Shown here one piece after another: positions 1 through 6,854 of a stretch of 24,951 nucleotides of DNA. The DNA is from JASFRI01 sp050115015 (lineage in GTDB: Bacteria > Acidobacteriota > Polarisedimenticolia > CBDVAL01), in NCBI GenBank assembly GCA_050115015.1, contig JASFRI010000013.1, positions 1 to 24,951 on the forward strand, written 5' to 3'. The notes beneath the pieces are model-generated. The model ran no database searches, was not told the origin of the DNA, and saw only the letters and a list, made by a program, of their open reading frames with translations. Position numbers and translations under genes: made by a program. How positions within the stretch are numbered: the first letter of the stretch is position 1; each line of letters opens with the position of its first letter.

Positions 1-981
1 GCTGACCAGGATGCCACCCCCCGCCAGGGTCTCCAGCCAGTCCGCGGGGACCGGCGTGGCGGAGAGATGGAAGCGGATGTCGAAGGGGCCCGCGGCGGCG
101 ATCGCGACCGGGATCGTCGTGACCCCGGCCACCGCCGCGACCGCCGCGCGCACGTACCCGGCGTCCGCGCCGCGGTCCGGATCGTGGAAGAGGCCGACGC
201 GCACGGTGGCCGGCACGGCGGCGCTGTCGTCGTCGCCGCGCAGGCCGCCGTCCGCCAGCGTCACGGTGCCGTCCGCCCGGGGCGTCTCCCGACCGGGACG
301 GAAGTAGGTGCCGTCGGGATCGCTGGTCCCCACGACCACCGGGATGCCGGCGGACTCCGGCGCCCCCACGGCCTCGATCCACCGGTTGAGCCCGGCCGGC
401 CGCAGGGCGTCCCACTCCACCCGTCGGGCGAGGCGGGGACGCTCCCCCCGGAGCGCCGTGGCGCGATCCACCGTGAGGACGTGAAAGGAGACGTCCGCCG
501 GCGCCAGGGCGTCGGCCTCCCGCAGCAGGGACCAGTCGTCCGGCCGGTCGTCCGGGTCGGGAAGCGCCGCCGCGACCCGGGGTGCGCCCGCCGCCAGCAG
601 CCGCAATTCGGCGCCGCCGGCGACCAGGCGGTCGAGTCGGGCGTAGGCCGCCCGGTTCTCCGGCTCCAGGCGCTCGCGGAGCTTCAGGGCCTCGGCGCTG
701 GCCAGGACCCAGGCGGGGCCCTCGCTGTTCTCCGAGGCGGGCTGGACCGATCGGGGCCCCGCGAGGGCGAGCGCCAGCGCCGCCAGCAGCGCGCAGCGGA
801 CGGCGAGCAGCAGGAGCTGGCTCGGCCGGAACCGCCGACCCCGCCGGGCGGGGTCCCCGGGAATCAGCCGTACGTTCCCGATCCGGATCCTGCGGTACCG
901 GCCCCGGCTGATCAGGTGCAGCAGCACCGGCAACGCCGCGGCCGCCAGCACCGCGAGCCAGGCGGGGCTCAGCAGGAACAT
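1..981 (-). CDS. BatA-like aerotolerance-type membrane protein (3' part cut by window start)
   Basis: The visible 327 codons start at ATG 981 after the ribosome site GAGGAAGCC, 25 nt after the DUF58 gene stops. The protein opens with the BatA N-terminal signature: a first hydrophobic helix (about residues 2-25, MFLLSPAWLAVLAAAALPVL), then HLISRGRYRRIRIGNVRLI, a basic stretch, and a second helix (about 55-78). The rest is an Ala/Arg/Asp-rich, probably periplasmic domain that runs off the window. Proteins of this family form an inner-membrane complex with MoxR and DUF58 proteins; their biochemical role is poorly defined (aerotolerance, envelope stress). It is last of the minus-strand run in this window, fitting co-expression with MoxR. 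A von Willebrand or glutamine-amidotransferase-like segment may lie in the unseen part. The family call is firm; function is inferred. Confidence 0.82.
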   Translation of the reverse strand, partial: MFLLSPAWLAVLAAAALPVLLHLISRGRYRRIRIGNVRLIPGDPARRGRRFRPSQLLLLAVRCALLAALALALAGPRSVQPASENSEGPAWVLASAEALKLRERLEPENRAAYARLDRLVAGGAELRLLAAGAPRVAAALPDPDDRPDDWSLLREADALAPADVSFHVLTVDRATALRGERPRLARRVEWDALRPAGLNRWIEAVGAPESAGIPVVVGTSDPDGTYFRPGRETPRADGTVTLADGGLRGDDDSAAVPATVRVGLFHDPDRGADAGYVRAAVAAVAGVTTIPVAIAAAGPFDIRFHLSATPVPADWLETLAGGGILVS

Positions 982-1006
982 GGCTTCCTCGCGCGCCTCG
1001 TCCCGG

Positions 1007-1903
1007 TCACGGCAGGCGGCCTCGCCCCAGCAGGAAGCTCCTCAGGCCCTGGTCCAGGGGGGTGTCCAGCGGCAGCGCCTCGTGGACGATCCCCAGCTCC
1101 AGCATGCGCAGGCGCCAGGCCTCCCGGTGGGCCGCGAGCCGGCGCAGGTAGCCGGACCGCATCGCCTCGGCGCTTCCCGTCACCGTCTCCCCGGTCTCCA
1201 GGTCCTCGAAGACCACGTCCCCCTGGAAGGAGAAGTCCAGCTCGTTCCGGGCCACCGGCTGCAGGACCAGGACCTCGTGGCCCAGCGCCCGGAGCGTGGC
1301 GAGGGCGCGACGCATCTCCTCGCCATCCTCGTAGAGGTCACTCACGACCACGACGAGCTCGCGCGCGCGGCTGCGGACCATCCGGGAGGCCAGGCGCTCC
1401 CAGGAGGGCCAGCGTCCGGCGGGCTTCAGCTCCTCCAGGACGTGGAGGAGCTGCAGCAGCCGCCGCTGCCGCCGGGCGGGGGGCAGGCCCGGCGCATCGC
1501 CGTCCCGGACGGCCTGGAAGAGGAGCCGGTCTCCCTGGCGATCGACGAGGTACGCGAGGGCGGCCACGAGCATCCTGGCGTAGTCGAACTTCGTGAGGGG
1601 CCCGTCCCGGTGCCCCATGGAGGCGCTGGCGTCGAGCAGGAAGCGCACGTTCACGTCGCGCTCCGTCTCCGACTCGCGGACCAGGAACCGATCCGATCGG
1701 GCGTAGGCCCGCCAGTCCACGCGGCGGGGATCGTCCCCCGGCTCGTAGGCCCGGTACTGGCTGAACTCCACACCGGCCGCCGGCCGCGGATCAAGGTGCA
1801 GGCCGCTGAGATAGCCCTCGACCACGGCGCGCGCCACGAGGCGCAGGTCCTTGATCCCGGCCAGGGTCGCCGGCTCCAGGAAGCGGGACGCCGGGAGGCT
1901 CAT
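1007..1903 (-). CDS. DUF58 domain protein with vWA-type MIDAS
   Basis: 298 aa. The start ATG at 1903 overlaps the MoxR stop by 4 bp (ATGA), so the two are translationally coupled; the open frame extends further upstream, but that part overlaps MoxR. The DUF58 core motif is clear: YRAYEPGDDPRRVDWRAYAR at about residues 50-69. A vWA metal-ion adhesion motif D-x-S-x-S follows at D91/S93/S95 (LLDASASMG). A hydrophobic strand with a second acidic cluster (VVVVSDLYEDGEE) fits a Rossmann-like vWA fold. No membrane segment is visible, so it is probably cytosolic and bound to the membrane partner BatA. DUF58 proteins are near-constant neighbours of MoxR ATPases and are thought to be their clients or partners. 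Family assignment is very secure; molecular function is not established. Confidence 0.93.
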   Translation of the reverse strand: MSLPASRFLEPATLAGIKDLRLVARAVVEGYLSGLHLDPRPAAGVEFSQYRAYEPGDDPRRVDWRAYARSDRFLVRESETERDVNVRFLLDASASMGHRDGPLTKFDYARMLVAALAYLVDRQGDRLLFQAVRDGDAPGLPPARRQRRLLQLLHVLEELKPAGRWPSWERLASRMVRSRARELVVVVSDLYEDGEEMRRALATLRALGHEVLVLQPVARNELDFSFQGDVVFEDLETGETVTGSAEAMRSGYLRRLAAHREAWRLRMLELGIVHEALPLDTPLDQGLRSFLLGRGRLP

Positions 1904-2925
1904 CGCAGGGGACTGGCGGGCGGCTCCACGGATTCGAGGAGGTGCTGGGTGACCTGCTCCGGGGTGACGCGCTCGGCCTGGCCGCGGAAGTTGATGAGGA
2001 TCCGGTGCCGCAGGACGGGGAAGGCGAGGTTCGCCAGGTCCTCGAGGACCACCGCGAAGCGGCCCGCGAGCAGTGCCCGCGCCTTCCCGGCGAGGATGAG
2101 GGACTGGCCCGCCCGGGGGCCGGCGCCCCACTCCACGTAATCCCGCACCATCCCGATCGCCGTCCCGGCCGGACGCGTGGAGCGGACGAGCCGCGCGACG
2201 TGGTCCAGCAGCCCGGCGCCGATGTGGACCTGCCGCACCAGGTCCTGGGCCCCGAGGATCTCCTCCGCCGTCATCACCGGCTCGGGGGACGCCTCCCGGC
2301 TGCCGGTGGTCGCCTCGAGGATGCGGATCTCCTCCTCCTGGCTCGGGTAGTCGATCTGCAGCTGCAGCAGGAAGCGATCCAGCTGCGCCTCCGGGAGCGG
2401 ATACGTCCCGGTCTGCTCGATGGGGTTCTGCGTGGCCAGCACGAAGAACGGCCGGGCCAGAGGATGGGTCTCGCCGCCGTACGTGACCTCGTACTCCTGC
2501 ATCGCCTCGAGCAGCGCCGACTGGGTCTTCGGCGGGCTCCGGTTGATCTCGTCCGCCAGCACCAGGTTCGCGAAGATGGGACCGCGGTTGAAGCGGAACA
2601 CCCGCCGGCCGGTGCCGTGGTCCTCCTCCAGGACCTCGGTGCCGGTGATGTCGCTGGGCATCAGGTCCGGGGTGAACTGGATGCGCTTGAAGGAGAGGTG
2701 GACCGCGTCGGCGAGGGTCCGGATCATCAGCGTCTTCGCCAGCCCGGGCACGCCCTCCAGCAGGCTGTGACCTCCCGCCAGCAGGGCGATCAGCAGATGG
2801 TCCACCGTCTCCCGCTGGCCGACGATGACCTTGCCGATCTCGTCCCGCAACCGGGACAGATGGCCGAGCACCGCCTCGACGTCGGCCTCGGAGAGGGGCC
2901 GGGACGACTCCGGATTCCGCGTCAT
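1900..2925 (-). CDS. MoxR-family AAA+ ATPase
   Basis: 341 aa. ATG 2925 is chosen because it overlaps the DUF4159 stop by 4 bp and begins just before the MoxR N-terminal helix; the longer open frame upstream only mirrors DUF4159. Visible motifs: VIVGQRE at about 33-39, Walker A GVPGLAKT at about 58-66, Walker B LVLADEINRSPPKTQSALLEAMQE at about 121-144 (given here as LVLADEIN plus the conserved RSPPKTQSALLEAMQE), sensor 1 ATQNPIEQ around N167, and the PEAQLDRF arginine-finger region. MoxR proteins are chaperone-like ATPases that mature or activate vWA-containing partners, here presumably the DUF58 and BatA-like proteins downstream. It acts in the cytosol at the inner membrane. Confidence in family is very high; the specific client is inferred from gene order. 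Confidence 0.96.
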   Translation of the reverse strand: MTRNPESSRPLSEADVEAVLGHLSRLRDEIGKVIVGQRETVDHLLIALLAGGHSLLEGVPGLAKTLMIRTLADAVHLSFKRIQFTPDLMPSDITGTEVLEEDHGTGRRVFRFNRGPIFANLVLADEINRSPPKTQSALLEAMQEYEVTYGGETHPLARPFFVLATQNPIEQTGTYPLPEAQLDRFLLQLQIDYPSQEEEIRILEATTGSREASPEPVMTAEEILGAQDLVRQVHIGAGLLDHVARLVRSTRPAGTAIGMVRDYVEWGAGPRAGQSLILAGKARALLAGRFAVVLEDLANLAFPVLRHRILINFRGQAERVTPEQVTQHLLESVEPPASPLR

Positions 2926-3536
2926 GCCGTCAACGCGTGCATGACGACGTTCACGCCGAAACGGGTGTTGTCCCGGGCGAGCCACCGCTTGTTGCGGAAG
3001 TCGTAGTCCCACTCGCAGCCGTAATCCTTGTTGCTGTACAACACGGCGATCCGCCCGTTCACCTCGATGGCCTTGAGATAATCGTGCACCAGGTCGTCCC
3101 CCCACCCGTTGAGCTCGAAGGAGGTCGCCGGCGGACCGTCGTCGAAGTCGAAGAACGAGTGGTAGAGGGCATGGTCGTTCGGGATCTTCCGCAGGGCCTC
3201 GCGGCCGAAGATGGCCTCCATCTGGAGCTCGAAGGTCCGCGCGAACATGCCGTCGATGTCGTGGTTGCAGTCGTCGACGAAGACGAAGCCGCCGTTCCGG
3301 ACGTAGCTCTCGAAGTTGCGGCGCTCCGCCGGCGAGAACTGGACGAGCCGGTGGCCGGCGAGATACGTGAAAGGCGCCCGGAGCATGGCCGGGTCCGACA
3401 GGGCGACGATGCGCTCGCGGGTATCCACCGGCAGCGTCGTGTACTCGATCAGGGAGTTGAGGAGGTTGGAGGGCATCCGCTGGTCGACGTCCCAGTCGCC
3501 GGAATCGTACTGCAGGCGGGTGAACACGAAGTCCAT
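2922..3536 (-). CDS. DUF4159 protein
   Basis: 204 aa, ATG 3536. The sequence matches the DUF4159 pattern: FTRLQYDSGDWDVDQ at the start, NLLNSLIEYTTLPV, then APFTYLAGHR, a glycine-rich RNGGFVFVDDCNHD segment, LPKIP-like RKIPNDHALYHSFF, and GRIAVLYSNKDYG near the end. This is a glutamine-amidotransferase-like fold found beside MoxR, DUF58 and BatA genes. Many relatives carry a signal peptide; none is visible here, as the protein begins directly with the domain. No Shine-Dalgarno sequence precedes the ATG: the 12 nt upstream are GAGCCTGCGCCC, preceded by a very stable hairpin. The gene lies in the same reading frame as the upstream pmbA-like gene, separated by one UAG and 15 sense codons. Its 3' end overlaps MoxR by 4 bp. 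Biochemical function is unknown. Confidence 0.9.
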   Translation of the reverse strand: MDFVFTRLQYDSGDWDVDQRMPSNLLNSLIEYTTLPVDTRERIVALSDPAMLRAPFTYLAGHRLVQFSPAERRNFESYVRNGGFVFVDDCNHDIDGMFARTFELQMEAIFGREALRKIPNDHALYHSFFDFDDGPPATSFELNGWGDDLVHDYLKAIEVNGRIAVLYSNKDYGCEWDYDFRNKRWLARDNTRFGVNVVMHALTA

Positions 3537-3548
3537 GGGCGCAGGCTC

Positions 3549-3576
3549 GGGGCCGGGCTCCGGAGAGCCCGGCCCC
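3549..3576 (-). other. Strong hairpin with UNCG tetraloop between pmbA-like and DUF4159 genes
   Basis: A perfect 12-bp inverted repeat (3549-3560 with 3565-3576) closes a 4-nt loop. Read on the minus strand the loop is UCCG closed by C-G, i.e. the extra-stable cUNCGg tetraloop. It starts 5 nt after the UAG of the pmbA-like gene and ends 12 nt before the DUF4159 ATG. No T-run follows on either strand, so it is not a canonical intrinsic terminator. It may be a processing or stability element, a translation-coupling block, or a stop-codon readthrough stimulator. Confidence 0.75.
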
Positions 3577-3581
3577 CCTTC

Positions 3582-4898
3582 CTAGACCGCGTCCGAGAGG
3601 CTCGTGAAGGTGAACTCGCGGAGCTTCATCGGCGGGATCATGTTCCCGTCGATGCGCCGGGGCTTCCCCAGGGCCTCCACGTTGTTGAGCATGATCACCG
3701 GACTCTCGTTCCAGCGCATGTTCTTGATCGGATAGGCGATCTTCCCGTTCTCGATGAAGAATGTGCCGTCCCGGGTCAGGCCGGTGAGCAGCAGCGTCTG
3801 GGGATCCACCGACCGGATGTACCAGGTGCGGGTGACCAGGATGCCCTTCTTCGTATCGGCGATCAGGTCCTGCGTGGAGCCATCCCCGCCGGACATGATG
3901 CCGTTGGAGGGGAACGGGACGGGGTCCACGCCCTGCTTCTTGGCCCAGTAGCGGGAGTAGAACAGGTTCTTCACCACGCCCTTCTGGATCCAGTAGATCT
4001 TCTTACGCGGCAGCCCGTTCCCGCTCCAGGGCGACGACGGGACCGAGGCATCCGTCGGGTCCGAGTAGATGCTCACGCGCTCGTCGACGATCTTGTCGCC
4101 GAGCTTGGTCTTGCCCTCCCCCTTGGACATGAAGCTGCGTCCCTCGTCCGCCTGGCGGGCGTTGAAGCTGAAGATCATGTTCTGGAGGAGCCCGATGGAG
4201 GCGGCGGGCTCCAGCACCACGGTGTATTTCCCCGGCTCGATGGCCCGGGCCTCCCGGGACAGCGCCGCCTTGTCAATGGCGATCTGGGACGCCTTCTCGG
4301 TGTTCAGCAGGTCCACGTCGTTGTAGTCACGGCTCACCCAGCCGGAGCCGGTGCCGTCCTCGGTCCGCACGGTCACCGAGAAATCCACCCCCGTCGACTG
4401 ATGGTAGGCCTCGAGCCCCTTGGTGTTGGCCATGGCCTGGAATCCCGCCCGGTCGCTCAGGAAGCCGGCCGCCACCAGGTCCTTCTTCTTCGAGGGGCCG
4501 ATGCTGTTCGCGGCGGCCGCCGCCCGGTACTCGGGGGTGATCCCGGCGGTGGCGGTGAAGTACGCCTTCGAGTCCAGGTACTTCTGGGGCCCCAGGGGCG
4601 GCATGAACTCGGGGTTGTCCGGCGCGAGCTTGGCCAGCTCCTCCGCCCGCTTGACGACCTTCCGGAGCGAGGCGTCGTCGAACTCGTTGATCGTCGCGGT
4701 CCCGCTCTTCATCCCGTAGCTCGACTGGACGACGAGGTTCATGTCCTCCTCGGCCCCCGCGGTGGTGACCGTGTTCCGGGCATAGCGGATGTTGCCGCCC
4801 ATGCTCCCGTTCAGGTTCACCTCGCAGGTCTCCGCCTTGGAATAGCCGAGGACCTTCTTCAGGATGGTCAGCGCTTCTTCGCGGTTGAGTATCGGCAT
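3582..4898 (-). CDS. PmbA/TldE-like subunit of TldD-type protease
   Basis: 438 aa, ATG 4898 with GAGGGG about 5 nt upstream, 12 nt after the TldD-like stop. It has the TldD/PmbA fold pattern: an N-terminal helical start (NREEALTILKKVLGYSKAE), the strand RYARNTVTTAGAEEDMNLVV, and a C-terminal half with YTVVLEPAASIGLLQNM, FSNGIM-like PFPSNGIMSGGDGS and LLLTGLTRDGTFFIENGKI. As in other PmbA/TldE subunits, no HExxxH zinc motif is visible; the catalytic motif is in the partner encoded just upstream. Known TldD/E pairs form a heterodimeric metalloprotease that trims unfolded or modified peptides. No signal peptide is visible, whereas the TldD-like partner has a Tat signal. It is co-transcribed with TldD and probably with DUF4159. 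Confidence 0.9.
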   Translation of the reverse strand: MPILNREEALTILKKVLGYSKAETCEVNLNGSMGGNIRYARNTVTTAGAEEDMNLVVQSSYGMKSGTATINEFDDASLRKVVKRAEELAKLAPDNPEFMPPLGPQKYLDSKAYFTATAGITPEYRAAAAANSIGPSKKKDLVAAGFLSDRAGFQAMANTKGLEAYHQSTGVDFSVTVRTEDGTGSGWVSRDYNDVDLLNTEKASQIAIDKAALSREARAIEPGKYTVVLEPAASIGLLQNMIFSFNARQADEGRSFMSKGEGKTKLGDKIVDERVSIYSDPTDASVPSSPWSGNGLPRKKIYWIQKGVVKNLFYSRYWAKKQGVDPVPFPSNGIMSGGDGSTQDLIADTKKGILVTRTWYIRSVDPQTLLLTGLTRDGTFFIENGKIAYPIKNMRWNESPVIMLNNVEALGKPRRIDGNMIPPMKLREFTFTSLSDAV

Positions 4899-4910
4899 GT
4901 TGTCCCCTCG

Positions 4911-6539
4911 CTATCCCAGCTTCCGCTCGGTGTTGATGACGTTGACGCCGTTGAACCGGGCCGTGGGGCAGCCGTGGGACACGGCGCTGATCTGCGAGGG
5001 CTGCCCCTTTCCGTCGAAGAAGGAGCCGCCGAGACGGTAGTCCCGCTTGTCGCAGAGCTCCACGCAGGAGTTCCAGAACTCCTGCGTGTTGGACTGGTAG
5101 GCGACGTCCCGAAGCATGCCCGCGATCTTGCCGTCCTTGATCTCGTAGAAGAGCTGGCCCCCGAACTGGAAGTTGTAGCGTTGCTGGTCGATGGAGTAGG
5201 AGCCGTCGCCGATGATGTAGATCCCCTTCTTCACGTTCTTGATCATCTCCTCCGGGGAACGCTTCTCGGATCCCGCCTCCAGGGAGACGTTGGGCATCCT
5301 CTGGAACTGCACCGAGCTCCAGCTGTCGGCGTAGCAGCAGCCGTCGGACTGCTTCTGGCCGAGGATGGCCACCTGGTCCCGGATCGCCTGGTAGTTGACC
5401 AGGATCCCGTCCCGCACCAGGTCCCACTTCTTGCACTGCACCCCCTCGTCGTCGAACCCCACCGCGCCCAGGGAGCCACTCTGGGTCTTGTCCGCGACGA
5501 AGTTCACGAGCTTCGACCCGTAGTTGAAGGACTTGCTCTTCCACTTGTCGAGGGTGGCGAAGCTGGTGCCGGCGTAGTTCGCCTCGTACCCCAGCACCCG
5601 GTCGAGCTCCAGCGGGTGACCCACCGACTCGTGGACGGTCAGCCACAGATGGGTCGGATCCAGTACGAGGTCGTACTTGCCCGGGTCCACCGATTTCGCC
5701 TTGAGCTTCTCCTTCACCTGCTTCCCGGCGAGACGGGCATCCTCGATCATGTCGTAGGAGTTCCCGAACAGCGCGGTCACCGAGTCGATCCGGTCCTCCT
5801 TCTTGGGCTCCATGTACTCCCAGCCCATCCCCATGGGAGCGCTCAGGGCGTTGCGGTTCTGGAACTTGCCGCTCTCCTTGTCGATGCCCGTGACGTTGAA
5901 GTTCGGCCAGATCCGGTGCACGTCCTGGTCGATGTAGGAGCCGTCGGTGGACGCGAAGTACTTCTGCTCGTTGACCAGGAAGAGGAAGGAGTTGATGAAG
6001 TCCGCCCCCGCCCCCATGGCGGCGGCGTTCACGGTCATCAGCAGGTCCACCTTCTCGGCAATGGGGGCGTCGAAGGCGCTCTTCCGGATCGGCGTCTTCC
6101 AGGTCACCTCGCCATGGCCCTTCTCCGGCGCCAGCTTCACCGGCTCGGTCTGGAGCCCGGCGTTGGCCCGGGCGATGGCCGCGGCCTTCTTCGCCGCCCG
6201 GGAGATCCCGTCCTTGCTGACGTCGGAGGTGGCGGCGAACCCCCATGTCCCGTCCACGATCACGCGGATGCCGCAGCCGAAGGACTCGGTGTTGACCATG
6301 TTCTGCACCTTGTCCTCACGGGTGATGACGAACTGGTTCAGGTAGCGTCCGATGCGGACGTCCGCGTAGCTGGCTCCCGCCCCGCGGGCTGTGTTCAGGC
6401 CCACGTCGGCCAGGGCTTTCTTGTCGCCGGTGGGGATGGCGGTGATGGCGCCCAGGAGCTCCCTAGGGCCCCCCAGCACCGGTACGACCAGTGTCCCCAT
6501 CCCGACGCCGGTCAGGCGCAGGAAGGATCGTCTGTCCAA
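4911..6539 (-). CDS. TldD-like zinc metalloprotease with Tat signal
   Basis: 542 aa from a TTG start at 6539. TTG is preferred over the ATG at 6608 because a strong GGAGGT lies 5 nt upstream of it and because the protein then begins DRRSFLRLTGVGMG, a standard twin-arginine signal (RRxFLR) followed by a hydrophobic stretch. The TldD zinc motif HESVGH is at about residues 303-308 (H303, E304, H308), in the context LWLTVHESVGHPLELDR. Further family segments are RGAGASYADVRIGRY near the N-terminus and the glycine-rich GGQLFYEIKDGKIAGMLRDV near the C-terminus. It should form a protease with the PmbA-like protein encoded next. The Tat signal suggests export of the folded protein to the periplasm or cell surface, unlike the cytosolic enterobacterial TldD. 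It is first gene of the minus-strand run. Confidence 0.9.
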   Translation of the reverse strand: MDRRSFLRLTGVGMGTLVVPVLGGPRELLGAITAIPTGDKKALADVGLNTARGAGASYADVRIGRYLNQFVITREDKVQNMVNTESFGCGIRVIVDGTWGFAATSDVSKDGISRAAKKAAAIARANAGLQTEPVKLAPEKGHGEVTWKTPIRKSAFDAPIAEKVDLLMTVNAAAMGAGADFINSFLFLVNEQKYFASTDGSYIDQDVHRIWPNFNVTGIDKESGKFQNRNALSAPMGMGWEYMEPKKEDRIDSVTALFGNSYDMIEDARLAGKQVKEKLKAKSVDPGKYDLVLDPTHLWLTVHESVGHPLELDRVLGYEANYAGTSFATLDKWKSKSFNYGSKLVNFVADKTQSGSLGAVGFDDEGVQCKKWDLVRDGILVNYQAIRDQVAILGQKQSDGCCYADSWSSVQFQRMPNVSLEAGSEKRSPEEMIKNVKKGIYIIGDGSYSIDQQRYNFQFGGQLFYEIKDGKIAGMLRDVAYQSNTQEFWNSCVELCDKRDYRLGGSFFDGKGQPSQISAVSHGCPTARFNGVNVINTERKLG

Positions 6540-6544
6540 GGTCC

Positions 6545-6550
6545 ACCTCC
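6545..6550 (-). promoter_or_regulatory. Ribosome binding site that fixes the TTG start of the TldD-like gene
   Basis: Minus-strand GGAGGT followed by GGACC and then TTG at 6539. Spacing of 5 nt is close to ideal. No comparable site precedes the upstream in-frame ATG at 6608, and the TTG start gives a textbook Tat signal peptide. Confidence 0.8.
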
Positions 6551-6729
6551 AGGAATCGGGGATCGGGTTCAGCTGCCGGCACCCAATACATACGTACGGA
6601 TTGCGCACGGGGTTTCACCGACGACACCCGGCCCCGGCACGCGGCGCCGGTGCGGCACCGGAGAACGCGGTCCCGGCGGGCCAGACGCGCCGCCGCCCGG
6701 GACGCGGCAGGGGGCTCGAAAACCGGCTC

Positions 6730-6757
6730 TGGACTCGAAATCCTGCAGGCCTATATT
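6730..6757 (+). promoter_or_regulatory. Putative sigma70-like promoter for the secreted-protein gene
   Basis: -35 TGGACT (6730-6735), 16-bp spacer, -10 TATATT (6752-6757, five of six consensus bases). It predicts transcription from about 6764 and a 5' leader of about 90 nt. It stands out as an A/T island in very GC-rich sequence. Confidence 0.5.
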
Positions 6758-6775
6758 CATGGCAGAGACAGCAAA

Positions 6776-6818
6776 GGCGAAATCGCCAAAATACATATTC
6801 ACAGAAATCGCCAAGGCG
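6776..6818 (+). repeat. Short direct and inverted repeats in the 5' leader
   Basis: GAAATCGCCAA occurs twice, at 6779-6789 and 6804-6814, 25 bp apart. GGCG (6776-6779) can pair with CGCC at 6784-6787, and CGCC at 6809-6812 can pair with GGCG at 6815-6818; cross-pairing of the first GGCG with the second CGCC is also possible. This permits mutually exclusive small stems just upstream of the ribosome site GGAGGT (6844-6849). A protein operator or RNA switch is possible; I recognise no known riboswitch class. Confidence 0.45.
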
Positions 6819-6854
6819 CTGTCCCCCGGGAGCCGCCGGGGAAGGAGGTCCACC

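Larger units (their letters stand above)
6540..6854. other. Divergent intergenic region (315 nt)
   Basis: This region separates the minus-strand TldD-like gene from the plus-strand secreted-protein gene. The TldD side holds an A/T-rich patch (6585-6600, containing ATACATACGTACGG) that could host the minus promoter, but I cannot identify convincing -10/-35 boxes. The plus side holds a plausible promoter (6730-6757) and a repeat-bearing leader (6776-6818). CTCGAAA occurs twice, at 6715-6721 and 6734-6740, flanking the putative -35 and so possible operator half-sites. An in-frame ATG at 6759 could extend the downstream protein by 32 residues, but it has no ribosome site and would bury the signal peptide. 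Confidence 0.6.

Noticed and set aside
6585..6605. A/T-rich patch with TACGTA-type palindromes as a divergent operator or promoter for the TldD-like gene
   Set aside because: No paired -35/-10 with acceptable spacing could be found, so it is described as part of the intergenic region and not called as a promoter.
6759..6854. An upstream in-frame ATG adding 32 residues to the secreted protein
   Set aside because: It lies within 2 nt of the putative -10, has no ribosome site, and would place charged sequence before the signal peptide. The start at 6855 has GGAGGT at ideal spacing.
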